Shown piece after piece: positions 50,283-59,083 of a stretch of DNA of 64,000 nt. The stretch is from Bacillota bacterium (GTDB taxonomy: Bacteria > Bacillota > Clostridia > Oscillospirales > Ruminococcaceae), in NCBI GenBank assembly GCA_023460535.1, contig JAEWPV010000016.1:468185-532184 (forward strand). The letters are read 5' to 3'. The translations under genes were made by a program, and so were the position numbers. The notes beneath the pieces are model-generated. The model saw nothing but the letters and a program-made list of their open reading frames with translations. It did no database searches and was not told the origin of the DNA. Within the stretch, counting starts at the first letter, position 1, and the number at the start of each line of letters is the position of its first letter.

Positions 50283-51173
50283 ATGCCTAAGGTTATGAAG
50301 GTCGGCAAGTATCATAAAAGGCGCAAACGGCGCGCCGGGCTTCCCATTACATTAATACTGCTTTTGCTTATTGCGTTTGGCTCGTTGGGCTACTCAGTGG
50401 TTTTAGGCAAACAGATGGTGGACAGCGGGCTTATTACAGAGCCCGAACCCATACAAGACACAGCAAACGTGATATCCGACATTGAACTCACCTCCTCTTT
50501 AGAGCCTTCGTCTTTAGAGCCTTCGTCAAGCGAACCGGAAGCTCCGCAGTTCGGGGTGCCGCTTTCAGAGGGTGATAGGGTGATGGGGAGCTATTTTAAC
50601 GATGCCGTTTTCTTCGGCGATTCGGTTACCGATGGTATCTCGTTGTATGATGTGATGTCAAATGCAAAGGTCATCTCCTACACCGGCATAAACCCTGCTA
50701 CAGCGTTAACCCGCGCGGTGATTAAAACCCAGGGCGACGAAAAGATTACTATGCTTGAAGCCCTTAAGGCGCAAGATCCCGCGAAGATATATATTATGAT
50801 GGGCATTAACTCCATTGCCATGGATCGGGATTCTTTTATGACAAGCTACGGTAAGATGCTTGATGCCATCATCAGTCAGCATCCCGATGCGATTATCTAT
50901 GTACAGCCAATTACACCCATAACTGCGGCGTTTGAACAAAGCTCGAAGAATACCTATGATATCACCAACGCCAAAATAAACGATTTTAACGAAGGTATTT
51001 TGCAACTGGCAGCGGAAAGACAAGTGTATTATGTCAATATCTATGAGGCGTTGGCGGATGAGTCGGGCGCACTGCCCGACGAGGCAAGCCCGAAGGATGG
51101 CATTCACTTTGGCAAAAAGTATTATGAAATGTGGTTCGAGTACCTAAAAACGCACACCGCTCCGGTTAAATAA
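50283..51173 (+). CDS. Membrane-anchored SGNH/GDSL hydrolase
   Basis: 296 residues. A very basic N-terminus (KYHKRRKRRAG) precedes one membrane helix (about 20-38), then an extracellular linker with a short repeat (SSLEP SSLEP SSSEP). The SGNH domain has block I FFGDSVTDGIS (catalytic Ser), block III MMGINSIAMD and block V DGIHFGKKYY (Asp and His). Such enzymes deacylate sugars, peptidoglycan O-acetyl groups or polysaccharides outside the cell. AAAGGAG lies 8 nt upstream. A DUF4358 lipoprotein gene follows, a pairing that suggests a shared function. Confidence 0.88.
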   Translation: MPKVMKVGKYHKRRKRRAGLPITLILLLLIAFGSLGYSVVLGKQMVDSGLITEPEPIQDTANVISDIELTSSLEPSSLEPSSSEPEAPQFGVPLSEGDRVMGSYFNDAVFFGDSVTDGISLYDVMSNAKVISYTGINPATALTRAVIKTQGDEKITMLEALKAQDPAKIYIMMGINSIAMDRDSFMTSYGKMLDAIISQHPDAIIYVQPITPITAAFEQSSKNTYDITNAKINDFNEGILQLAAERQVYYVNIYEALADESGALPDEASPKDGIHFGKKYYEMWFEYLKTHTAPVK

Positions 51174-51229
51174 TTGTCTTGCCGGGGTTTTATGTGGGAT
51201 TATAAACAGTACGGGGGAAGCATACTATT

Positions 51230-51712
51230 ATGGTATATGGCAAAAAACTGGTTTCTCTATTCTTGGCGGTTACAGCAGGCGTTGTATTGCTTGCCGGCTG
51301 CTCCGGTGGCAACGAGGCGAAAAACACCCCCTCCGCAGAGGAGATTGCATCGCGTATTATTAACACCTGTGCTTTTGATGAGATGATAAAAATTGAAGAC
51401 AGTGTGCTATACAACCAGTACACCGAGCTGGATGCAAGCATGCTGGAGGATTGTGCCGTCTACACCTCCACGCTGGTGCTTGCCGACGAGGTGTGTGTGC
51501 TTCGCTTAAAGAACAAGAGCGATGCCGATGCGGTTCGTGCCGCAATTGATGCGCGCCTCTCCGACCTTACCGATAAATTTACCGGCTATCGTGAGGAAGA
51601 GATGCCAAAGGTTAAAAATGCGCTGATAGAAACGCGCGGCACCTATATTCTTATGACCACCACGCCGGACAGCGAAACGGCATTAAAAGAGTTTAATTCT
51701 ATGCTGGGGTAA
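51230..51712 (+). CDS. DUF4358 domain lipoprotein
   Basis: 160 residues. A signal peptide ends at the lipobox VLLAGC. The mature part matches DUF4358: IASRIINTCAFDEMIKIEDSVLYNQYTELDASMLEDCAVYTSTLVLADEVCVLRLKNKSDADAVRAAIDARL. The domain is of unknown function and common in clostridial surface lipoproteins. GGGGGAAGCATACTATT precedes the ATG. It lies 56 nt after the SGNH hydrolase gene and is probably in the same transcript. Confidence 0.88.
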   Translation: MVYGKKLVSLFLAVTAGVVLLAGCSGGNEAKNTPSAEEIASRIINTCAFDEMIKIEDSVLYNQYTELDASMLEDCAVYTSTLVLADEVCVLRLKNKSDADAVRAAIDARLSDLTDKFTGYREEEMPKVKNALIETRGTYILMTTTPDSETALKEFNSMLG

Positions 51713-51829
51713 TCCCCGTATAGCTCTACAACCAAAAACCTGCTTCGCACCGCACAAAACTTCGCGTGGCGAAGCGAACTTTAAGTGAAAGCTTGCTTGA
51801 GGATATAACAGAAGGACGGTGAAGGGCGA

Positions 51830-52186
51830 ATGATCGTTGAGTGCGTGACAATTACAGCTATCCTTGTTGCGATTTTTTTTGTTTTTCTGCGGGGACACAA
51901 ACCAAAATCAGCGTTATCTACGTTGCCGCTTCTTGTTGTTCCTGCTCTGCACCTACTGGGCAACCCACTTTCTAAATGGTTGTCTGCTTTGTTGGGGTTT
52001 CCGCGGCTGAGTGTGTACGTGGCGGTGGATGCAATTGCATTCATTCTGTTTTTTGCGCTGGCACTTATTATGCTTAAGAATTTTCACTCAAAGCGCACCA
52101 AGGCGACCTATCTTATCGCGGGAGGGCTGTTTACCCTGGCCTTATCGGCGATACTTATCGGTGATCTTTTAACAAGGTTTGCCTGA
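51830..52186 (+). CDS. Small integral membrane protein (118 aa)
   Basis: Four hydrophobic segments (about residues 4-22, 29-42, 56-76 and 92-114) with short loops. It begins MIVECVTITAILVAIFFVFLRGHKPKS and contains NPLSKWLSALLGFPRLSVYVAVDAIAFILFFALALIMLKNFHSKRTKATYLIAGG. I do not recognise a named family and see no catalytic residues. AGAAGGACGGTGAAGGGCGA precedes the ATG. A perfect terminator follows 12 nt after the stop. Confidence 0.75.
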   Translation: MIVECVTITAILVAIFFVFLRGHKPKSALSTLPLLVVPALHLLGNPLSKWLSALLGFPRLSVYVAVDAIAFILFFALALIMLKNFHSKRTKATYLIAGGLFTLALSAILIGDLLTRFA

Positions 52187-52197
52187 GTTTAATCGGT

Positions 52198-52242
52198 AAC
52201 GCCCGGATATCGCTGACAGGCAGCGATATCCGGGCGTTCTTT
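52198..52242 (+). terminator. Perfect 18-bp terminator hairpin
   Basis: AACGCCCGGATATCGCTG / CAGCGATATCCGGGCGTT with loop ACAGG, followed by CTTTCGG. Confidence 0.85.
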
Positions 52243-52279
52243 CGGTGTGATGTATTCAGCCGGTTGCTATAGCAAATTA

Positions 52280-52386
52280 GTATAGCTAATTAACTTTAAT
52301 AATGTCCGAACAAAATCGAGCAAAAGCTTGCGTTTATGGCTTTTACGAAGATTTTTTCGTAGACATTATAAGTTTATTAGCTATAT
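52280..52386 (-). repeat. Dispersed inverted-repeat element, copy D
   Basis: Read on the minus strand it starts ATATAGCTAATAAACTTATAATGTC and ends GGACATTATTAAAGTTAATTAGCTATA. These ends form about 24 bp of near-perfect terminal inverted repeats. It holds ACGAA/TTCGT and CAAGC/GCTCG hairpins and the GTAAAAGCCATAAA core. Its first 10 bp lie inside the 3' end of the HD-domain gene and provide its stop codon. Confidence 0.8.
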
Positions 52387-52880
52387 CCTACATCTTCGAA
52401 TAACCGATGTAAAAAGGCGATTGCGGACGGTGAACGAAACAGCTTATCACATGCTGCATATGCGCTTTCGGCGCTGATGCCATCCTCCTGAATATTCACA
52501 AGCAGATCCGCCTCCACCAGGATGCGGTAATCCTCCCCATCAATATCAGCATAGCTGTGATGGTGTCCCACAAGGTAACACACCCGCTCGGTTACCTCCT
52601 GCGAAAAGCCCAGGCTATTTAGCATCTCGCGCGCAAGGGGCGGGCCCTCCAGCTCCTGATATTTACCCGCACTGCTGTGATATTTCTGCTCGCTTACCTT
52701 TATGCCGATGTCGTGCACTACGGCTGCGGCTTCAATAATTAGCCGGGTGGCATCGTTTGCCTCTTCCAAATGGGCAATGGTTTTTGCATAGGCGTACACC
52801 TTTAAAAAGTGCGCGGTTCTGCGCGGATCGTTTGCGTAGTATGCGGTCATGCTGTCAATCAGCTGTGCGATGCGGTTCAA
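52377..52880 (-). CDS. HD-domain phosphohydrolase
   Basis: A 167-residue metal-dependent HD protein. Metal ligands appear as His24 (RTAHFLKVY), the HD pair in EAAAVVHDIGIKVSEQ (about residues 55-56), then His in YLVGHHHSYADIDGEDYRILVEADLLVN, which also provides the final Asp. The family hydrolyses nucleotides or other phosphoesters; the substrate is unknown. The last codons GGATATAGC and stop TAA coincide with the left arm of repeat copy D, so the natural C-terminus may have been altered by insertion. Confidence 0.9.
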   Translation of the reverse strand: MNRIAQLIDSMTAYYANDPRRTAHFLKVYAYAKTIAHLEEANDATRLIIEAAAVVHDIGIKVSEQKYHSSAGKYQELEGPPLAREMLNSLGFSQEVTERVCYLVGHHHSYADIDGEDYRILVEADLLVNIQEDGISAESAYAACDKLFRSPSAIAFLHRLFEDVGYS

Positions 52881-53085
52881 GTCGGTGCCCCCTTTTGTCC
52901 ATACATTCTGTTACGCACAGTATAACATAGGACGTGTTTTATGTGTATAGTAACAATCCCTGTATCCGTAATGGGGCGGGGCAAAACTATCGGTAAATAT
53001 TGCCCTTGCATCACAGGCTTTTGTGGTGTAAAATTCCATACGGAGTGTATGTACCACGCTTAAAACGAATGAGGTGGAGTTCAGA

Positions 53086-54744
53086 ATGATAAAGGACTAT
53101 ATTCTCGCGATAAAGCGGGAGTTTTCCGGCTACGGTGGCGGTAAGCTTGGCAAGGATGTCCTCGCGGGTATTACGACCGCGGCAGTGGCGCTTCCGCTTG
53201 CGCTGGCGTTCGGTGTCAGCAGTGGGGCAGACGCCGCGGCCGGGTTGATTACAGCCATCATCGCGGGTGTTTTAATTGGCGCGCTGTCCGGTGCGTCGTA
53301 TCAGATATCCGGTCCCACGGGTGCGATGGCGGCTATTCTGGTGCCTCTTGTAGCGCAGCACGGGCTGGAGGGTATCTTTGTCGCAGGGCTGTTGTCTGGT
53401 ATCATCCTGCTGCTGTGCGGACTGTTTAAGCTGGGCGGAGTGGTCTCGTTTATTCCGTCTCCTGTTATCACAGGCTTTACCTCGGGCATTGCCATCATCA
53501 TCGCCTTAGGTCAAATCGACAACCTTTCCGGGTTATCCTCGGCAGGCGAAAGCACCTTACATAAGATTATAAGCTATTTTCACACACCGCAATCGGTGGA
53601 TTTCCTCTCTCTTGGCGTCGGGCTTGCGGTCATCCTGTTTATGATTGTATATCCCAAAAGGCTCGCGCGCTACTTTCCCGGGTCGCTTGCCGCCATTATC
53701 CTTGCGGTTGCCGCAAAGATGCTGTTTCAATTGGATATTGCGGCCGTGGGCGAAATCCCGCGTTCGCTGTTGCTTGAAAACCGGCTGCAGCTTACGGGGA
53801 TTGCATTAGCGGACATAAAGGAGTATATCGTGCCCGCCATTAGTATAGCGGCACTGGGTCTAATCGAAAGCCTGCTGTGTGGGGCTAGTGCCGGCAGAAT
53901 GAAGAACGAGCGCCTCGACGCAAACAGAGAGCTCGTTGCCCAGGGCATCGGCAACATCGTCATTCCGTTCTTTGGGGGTGTACCCGCCACGGCAGCAATC
54001 GCCAGAACCAGCGTCGCGATAAAGTCGGGTGCCCAGACACGCCTTGCGGGTGTCATACACGCGTTCACCCTGCTCGCCTCCATGTTCCTGCTTGCCCCGG
54101 TGATGAGTGAGATTCCGCTCGCGGCTCTTTCGGGTGTGCTGATGGTAACGGCTTGGCGCATGAATGAATGGCACAGCATTAAAAACATCTTTAACCGCCG
54201 CATTAAAACGGCAATCGCACAGTTTATAATTACGATGGCGGCAACCGTGGTGTTCGACCTGACCGTAGCCATCCTTGCGGGTGTCGGCTTTTCGATCATA
54301 GCGTTTGTGGTAAAAACCTCAAGCATCGAGATTTCGGTGTGCGGTGTGGACAGCGGACGTCTGACGGACGATACGGTGGATATGCGCAAGGAGGAAACCT
54401 GCGTGGCGTATATTACAGGCCCTCTTTACTTCGGCTCGGCGGGGCGGTTGGAACAGCAGCTTGCGGTATGCGGAGAAAAACGCAATGTCATCCTTTCCAT
54501 GCGCGGCGTACCGCTTGCCGACATCTCCGGCGTAAATGCCTTGCAGGAGCTGTATCTGGGCCTAGAGCAAAACGGAACCTCGGTATTTTTTGCGTGTGTT
54601 CACCCATCGGTATTAAAGATGTTCGAGCGGTGCGGGTTGTGCGACCATGTGCCACAGACGCACTTTTTCTGGAGTACAGATAAGGCGCTTGCCTATATCG
54701 CACACGAGCAGTCGGACAACGAGCCTGAGGAGTGTCATATATAA
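53086..54744 (+). CDS. SulP family anion transporter with STAS domain
   Basis: 552 residues. It has about 12 membrane helices; characteristic segments are LPLALAFGVSSGADAAAGLITAIIAG, YQISGPTGAMAAILVPLV and PVITGFTSGIAIIIALGQ, followed by ELVAQGIGNIVIPFFGGVPATAAIARTSVAIKSGAQTRLAGVIHA. The C-terminal STAS domain (about 420-540) reads NVILSMRGVPLADISGVNAL. SulP proteins move sulfate, bicarbonate or dicarboxylates; the substrate is unknown. The start at 53086 follows GGTGGAG. A terminator follows. Confidence 0.94.
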   Translation: MIKDYILAIKREFSGYGGGKLGKDVLAGITTAAVALPLALAFGVSSGADAAAGLITAIIAGVLIGALSGASYQISGPTGAMAAILVPLVAQHGLEGIFVAGLLSGIILLLCGLFKLGGVVSFIPSPVITGFTSGIAIIIALGQIDNLSGLSSAGESTLHKIISYFHTPQSVDFLSLGVGLAVILFMIVYPKRLARYFPGSLAAIILAVAAKMLFQLDIAAVGEIPRSLLLENRLQLTGIALADIKEYIVPAISIAALGLIESLLCGASAGRMKNERLDANRELVAQGIGNIVIPFFGGVPATAAIARTSVAIKSGAQTRLAGVIHAFTLLASMFLLAPVMSEIPLAALSGVLMVTAWRMNEWHSIKNIFNRRIKTAIAQFIITMAATVVFDLTVAILAGVGFSIIAFVVKTSSIEISVCGVDSGRLTDDTVDMRKEETCVAYITGPLYFGSAGRLEQQLAVCGEKRNVILSMRGVPLADISGVNALQELYLGLEQNGTSVFFACVHPSVLKMFERCGLCDHVPQTHFFWSTDKALAYIAHEQSDNEPEECHI

Positions 54745-54760
54745 ATTAAGACATAGCATT

Positions 54761-54794
54761 AAGACCGGCGTGGGTTTTCCCGCGCCGGTCTTTC
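54761..54794. terminator. Bidirectional terminator between sulP and nadE
   Basis: AAGACCGGCGTGGG / CCCGCGCCGGTCTT with loop TTTT, followed by TC. It lies between converging genes. Confidence 0.85.
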
Positions 54795-54803
54795 GTAGAA
54801 GTA

Positions 54804-56723
54804 TTAAAGGGCTTGTATGAGTAAGTCAAGCTCTTCCAGCCAAAGCCTTGCGCACGCGTCGCTGGGCATACGCCAGTCGCTGCGGGGCGAAAGGGTAACC
54901 GACCCGATTTTAGGGCCGTCTGGCATGCAGGAGCGTTTGAACTGGTGTGCAAAAAACCGCTGATAAAACAGCTTAAGCCACGCCAGGATTTCAGCTCGGG
55001 CGTAGGTGCCGGCATACGCGTACTCCGCAAGCCGCGCAATCTTAGCCGGGGCAAACCCAAAACGCACCGCATAATACAAAAAGAAATCGTGCAGCTCATA
55101 CGGTCCGACGATGTGCTCGGTCTTTTGCGCAATCTCCCCGTTTTCGGCGGGCAGCAGCTCGGGGCTCACGGGCGTATCCAAGATGTCGTACAAAACCTTC
55201 TTTATGCGCTCATCTTTGGTTATATCCGCCTCGTAGCGCACGATATGGCGAACCAGCGATTTTGGCACCGATGCGTTTACCGCGTACATCGACATATGGT
55301 CGCCGTTATAGGTAGCCCAACCAAGCGCAAGCTCCGAAAGGTCTCCGGTGCCTATTACAATACCGCTGGTTTGGTTTGCAATATCCATCAAAACCTGTGT
55401 GCGCTCACGCGCCTGCGCGTTTTCGTAGGTGGTGCTGTGGTCGTGCTCTTCGTGTGCGATGTCGGCAAAATGCTGGCGTACAGACGTGGTGATGTCAATA
55501 GAGCGGAACGTAACCCCCAAAGCCTCGCACAGCAGCTCGGCATTCGACCGGGTGCGGGCGGTGGTGCCAAAGCAGGGCATGGTCACCGCGACGATATCAC
55601 TGTGCGGGCGCAACAGCGTGTCCATGGCGCGGACACACACCAAAAGTGCCAGTGCCGAATCAAGACCGCCCGATATACCGATAACAGCCGTAGCGCTGTT
55701 TGTATGTGCAAGCCGGGTTTTCAGTCCGTGAGACTGCATCGCCAGAATCATCTCACACCGTTTGGCGCGGTTTTGCTCGTCCGACGGCACAAACGGATGG
55801 CGCTCCACCGGGCGGGTCAGTTCGGTTTTGGTGAGCGGCAGGTCAAACAATATTTTACGCATCGTAATATCGCGTTGTGGGAAGGTGTTCATCCTTCGCC
55901 GTTCCTGTGCAAGGCGCGACACATCAATCTCTGTAAGGATAACACCGTTTTGAAACGGTATACTTTCCCGCAGCAGCACGCCGTTTTCGGCAATCAGGTT
56001 ATGACCCGAAAATACCATGTCGGTGGAGGACTCCCCGTCTCCGGCGTCCGCATACAGATAAGAGCAGAGCAGGCGCGCGGATTGCCCCGTCACAAGCTGG
56101 CGGCGGTAATCGGGCTTGCCGATGGTTTCGTCGCTTGCCGATAGGTTCGCAATCACCGTTGCGCCCGCGGTCGCAAGGGCAAGAGAGGGCGGGGATGCTA
56201 CCCACAGATCCTCGCAGATCTCAATGCCTAGGCAGAAATCGGGGAGCTGACGGCAGCTAAACAGCAAACCGGAGCCAAACGCAACCTCTTTGCCGTACAA
56301 AACAATGCTATTTTCTCTTTGATCCGGCTCGGAGAAATGGCGCAGCTCGTAAAACTCGCCATAGTTTGGCAGGTTGCACTTTGGCACAACCCCAAGCACC
56401 TCGCCCTGATAAGCGCACACGGCGCAGTTAAACAGCTTGCCGTCATGCTCAATTGGCATACCGAACACGGTAATCAGCGCAAGCGCGGATGTCTTTTCTA
56501 TAATTTCCTTTCCGGCGCACAATGCGCCCTCAAGCAGCGTGCGTTGTAAGAATAAATCTCCCGCGGTATATCCTGTAATACACAGTTCAGGCAGCACAAG
56601 CAGCTTTGCGCCCTGCGCAGCCGCGTTGTGAGCCATTGCAATAATCTGTTCGGCGTTGTACGCGCAATCCGCTATGCGGATTTGCGGAGTAGCCGCCGCC
56701 ACCTTAATAAAGCCGTGTTCCAT
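54804..56723 (-). CDS. nadE: Glutamine-dependent NAD+ synthetase
   Basis: A 639-residue two-domain enzyme. The N-terminal nitrilase-type glutaminase (about 1-290) has Glu in LLVLPELCITGYTAGD, Lys in VVPKCNLPNY and Cys in LGIEICEDLWVASPP. The C-terminal synthetase (about 320-639) has the ATP-pyrophosphatase loop GISGGLDSALALL and GTGDLSELALGWATYNGDHM. It amidates deamido-NAD using glutamine, through an ammonia tunnel. Length is typical for this form. The gene is monocistronic. Confidence 0.97.
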   Translation of the reverse strand: MEHGFIKVAAATPQIRIADCAYNAEQIIAMAHNAAAQGAKLLVLPELCITGYTAGDLFLQRTLLEGALCAGKEIIEKTSALALITVFGMPIEHDGKLFNCAVCAYQGEVLGVVPKCNLPNYGEFYELRHFSEPDQRENSIVLYGKEVAFGSGLLFSCRQLPDFCLGIEICEDLWVASPPSLALATAGATVIANLSASDETIGKPDYRRQLVTGQSARLLCSYLYADAGDGESSTDMVFSGHNLIAENGVLLRESIPFQNGVILTEIDVSRLAQERRRMNTFPQRDITMRKILFDLPLTKTELTRPVERHPFVPSDEQNRAKRCEMILAMQSHGLKTRLAHTNSATAVIGISGGLDSALALLVCVRAMDTLLRPHSDIVAVTMPCFGTTARTRSNAELLCEALGVTFRSIDITTSVRQHFADIAHEEHDHSTTYENAQARERTQVLMDIANQTSGIVIGTGDLSELALGWATYNGDHMSMYAVNASVPKSLVRHIVRYEADITKDERIKKVLYDILDTPVSPELLPAENGEIAQKTEHIVGPYELHDFFLYYAVRFGFAPAKIARLAEYAYAGTYARAEILAWLKLFYQRFFAHQFKRSCMPDGPKIGSVTLSPRSDWRMPSDACARLWLEELDLLIQAL

Positions 56724-57012
56724 CTCTGCATCACCATACTTTTAGTTATTTGTGCCGTTATTTGCGCAATATTTTACCACATTACACCATCCATCAAATG
56801 GGCTTATAATGTGCACATTGTAGCACGATTTTATAGTTTTATCAATCAACCGGCATTTATCACACAAACAATAGTGATAGCACAATATAAAGCTCGGAAG
56901 TAGCTGGTTCAATGCGCAAAACAACCAATTACTAAGGAAAATCCATAAATGGTAGCTGCTTTGTCATATACGTATGCTACATCCCGTCTTGATGTCAAAT
57001 CCCTAACGGCAC

Positions 57013-57073
57013 AAGAAAAAAAGCGCGTCATCGCCAAAGTCACGAAGTTCGGCTTTGAGAATGAGCGCTTTTC
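57013..57073 (-). terminator. Minus-strand terminator
   Basis: On the minus strand, AAAAGCGC..CAAAG pairs with CTTTG..GCGCTTTTTTT, with a short A/C-rich loop region. It could end the 57219-58642 genes. Confidence 0.65.
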
Positions 57074-57084
57074 TATGTAAAATC

Positions 57085-57215
57085 AGTTAACCGGGCTTGT
57101 GCTTGGTGGGCAAAGAGTATCGTACGGGTTGAAAGCCTGTCGCCAAAACCCGAGCGGGAACAGGGGAGACCGTAACAAAATATGTAATACCGCATACTTC
57201 CTGTAAAGAGGGATG
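57085..57215. other. Unassigned structured-looking intergenic sequence
   Basis: About 130 non-coding bases in the 490-bp gap between nadE and the FMN-binding gene. The plus strand shows GTGCTTGGTGGGC, ACGGGTTGAAAGCCTG, AAACCCGAGCGGG and GGGGAGACCG. The GGGTTGAAAGCCT piece weakly resembles the domain I start of group II introns, but no maturase is present. I could not identify it. Confidence 0.25.
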
Positions 57216-57218
57216 CGA

Positions 57219-57710
57219 CTAGAATATTCCCCCATTTTCCATATCGGTCTTGTTCACAAAATCAATATGGTATAGCTTTTCCCAATGGTTAACATTCAAC
57301 GTTCCCTTTGTGAGGCGGATAGCTAAAAAACAGCAGTTTTCATCCTTTTCGTTATTCGCCATATCGTACCATTGCGAAAATGCTGTACGCAGCTTGGTTC
57401 TTATTTCGGCATTCTTAGGATCAAGCACCCAACCAAGGTTTTCGCCTACGCCATTCGCGGTGAACATCTCTGAACAACCCGCCACCGACACTTCCGGATT
57501 CAGCGCGATCTGCTGCATTTTGTTGGACTTTGCATGCGTTACAGCATAAAACACACCATCTTCATAATAGGCGTCCACACTGCGTACAACCGGTCGAGGA
57601 GATCCGCCGGCACCCGGCTCCCTTGCAATCGTCGCGAGGGATATAATATTGTCTTTGCCGTTTCCAAATTGCTCCTCAATAAGCTTTAATCCTTCTTCGT
57701 AATTACTCAT
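57219..57710 (-). CDS. Pyridoxamine 5'-phosphate oxidase family protein
   Basis: A 163-residue flavin-binding split-barrel protein. Features are ISLATIAREPGAGGSPRPVVRSVDAYYEDGVFYAVTHAKSNKMQQIALNPEVSVAG, the family's strand-rich FMN-binding core. The C-terminus (CFLAIRLTKGTLNVNHWEKLYHIDF) matches small general-stress FMN proteins rather than PdxH. It probably binds FMN or F420-like flavins for a redox or stress task. TTTTGGAGG-type spacing precedes the ATG. It lies 23 nt after the AraC-family gene in the same direction and is the start of a stress-type cassette. Confidence 0.88.
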   Translation of the reverse strand: MSNYEEGLKLIEEQFGNGKDNIISLATIAREPGAGGSPRPVVRSVDAYYEDGVFYAVTHAKSNKMQQIALNPEVSVAGCSEMFTANGVGENLGWVLDPKNAEIRTKLRTAFSQWYDMANNEKDENCCFLAIRLTKGTLNVNHWEKLYHIDFVNKTDMENGGIF

Positions 57711-57733
57711 TTGTTTTCCTCCGGCACTATTTT

Positions 57734-58642
57734 TTATTTATCTCGTTCCTTAAAAGGAATCCACAGCTCTACACAGGTGATGTCAGACTCGTTTTTATAG
57801 TACAACTCCGGGAAAAAACCATCGGCAATCAAATTGTGCTTTTTAAGCCAGAATCGAGTGTACCGCATTGCCTTACCCATATTAATTTTCATCTGTGCGT
57901 GGTTTTCCGTTTCAAAACCACAAACGACATATTCTCGTATGGGCAGCTCCCAGTTTGATAAACCGGGGATAGTCGCGTTGCTGTTCACTTGTGCGCCAGC
58001 AAAATAGCTCGAATATCCGTCTGGAGCATCGCCGTGATAAGAAACACCAACCCGGCACCCCCCTGAGAGATGCATAATATGGGATGAAGCCCTGTGAAAT
58101 CTGTCCCAAATCTCACTAACCGCATCAACACCGGTTCGTTCGCCGAACATTTTGCCAAACCTGAATGGATAATATCCGGTAACACCAACAAAGTGAATTG
58201 GCTTATCTAAGAATCTGCGGTTCATTTCCAAAACCAATCCGTCGCTTATCAGCGGCACACCTTCATCAACCACAACATGACCAAGCAATAAATCCGGCTT
58301 ATCAAAGTTATGTAAGTGAATCAGTTTATCACGGTATTGAGAGGGGGTAATCCCATAGGTTTCTTTAAAAGCGCGCGTATAAGTCACATGGCTCCCAAAA
58401 CCGTATTCCATTGCGATGTCGATAATGCGATTGTTTCTATCGCGCAGCATAGTCAGACTCCTTGCCAAGCGACGTAGTTTAATATAGTCTCGAACCGATG
58501 TTTTTACTAATCGTGTGAACAGTCTCTGATAATAAAACAGCGACAGCGCGGCAGTCTCTGCCAGTTCTTCGATTTGAATCTCTTCACCGAGATGTTCTTC
58601 GATGTGGTTGAGTGTTTTTTGTATGGCTTCCCATGCATGCAT
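57734..58642 (-). CDS. AraC-type regulator with GyrI-like effector domain
   Basis: 302 residues. The N-terminal AraC helix-turn-helix pair (about 8-105) has IEELAETAALSLFYYQRLFTRLV and IIDIAMEYGFGSHVTYTRAFKETYGITPSQYR. The C-terminal 170 residues resemble a GyrI/BacM-type small-molecule-binding domain, with VGVTGYYPFRFGK and YFAGAQVNSN. Such regulators respond to drugs or small cationic compounds. The following gene (FMN-binding protein) is likely its target. Base composition is more A/T-rich than in the neighbouring core genes. Confidence 0.9.
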   Translation of the reverse strand: MHAWEAIQKTLNHIEEHLGEEIQIEELAETAALSLFYYQRLFTRLVKTSVRDYIKLRRLARSLTMLRDRNNRIIDIAMEYGFGSHVTYTRAFKETYGITPSQYRDKLIHLHNFDKPDLLLGHVVVDEGVPLISDGLVLEMNRRFLDKPIHFVGVTGYYPFRFGKMFGERTGVDAVSEIWDRFHRASSHIMHLSGGCRVGVSYHGDAPDGYSSYFAGAQVNSNATIPGLSNWELPIREYVVCGFETENHAQMKINMGKAMRYTRFWLKKHNLIADGFFPELYYKNESDITCVELWIPFKERDK

Positions 58643-59083
58643 ATTGATTCCTCACTAATACAATATATCACAGGCACAACAAAAGCTTAACCGTGTCTGC
58701 TCTTTTTATCATAAATGTATGAAGATACAATCATAACGAGTTTTGCCAATCTTTGATTTTTCTAAATAGTACCACATCACAGAATAGATATCAAACATTC
58801 TATTGGTTAACAAGGAAAAACAAACACAAAAGGTTTATATGTATTGATTTTGCCCATTTGTCGGCGGCAAGTTACATACCTCGGGTTGCTGGCAAATCGC
58901 TTTACACGATTGCTATGCATGCATGGCGTATTGTTCTTTGCCCGCAAAAGAAATACCCCAGGCTTCGCTTTGGGATACGTTTCGCTCACAAAACAATGCG
59001 TTTGCTTTGTATTACCTTGTTATTGCTACATAGCTGTGTTATATTTCTATTTAGTATTGTATAAACGGAGGCAGCGGCAAATA
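58643..59083. other. Intergenic region with no supported gene
   Basis: A/T-rich, divergent between the AraC-type gene and the XRE gene. An open frame at 58753-59064 has no ribosome site and no family resemblance. The stretch near 58900-58990 is GC-richer, with ATGCATGCATGG. GGAGG at 59067-59071 serves the next gene. Confidence 0.4.

Noticed and set aside
50500..50545. Short tandem repeat coding SSLEP units, considered as CRISPR-like or microsatellite DNA
   Set aside because: Only two to three imperfect copies within a coding linker; no spacers.
54945..56144. Open frame of 399 codons on the plus strand
   Set aside because: It is the antisense shadow of nadE, whose motifs are all intact; it has no ribosome site and reads as a low-complexity basic protein.
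58753..59064. Open frame of 103 codons before the XRE gene
   Set aside because: No ribosome site and no recognisable domain; it lies in A/T-rich intergenic sequence and overlaps other equally unsupported frames.
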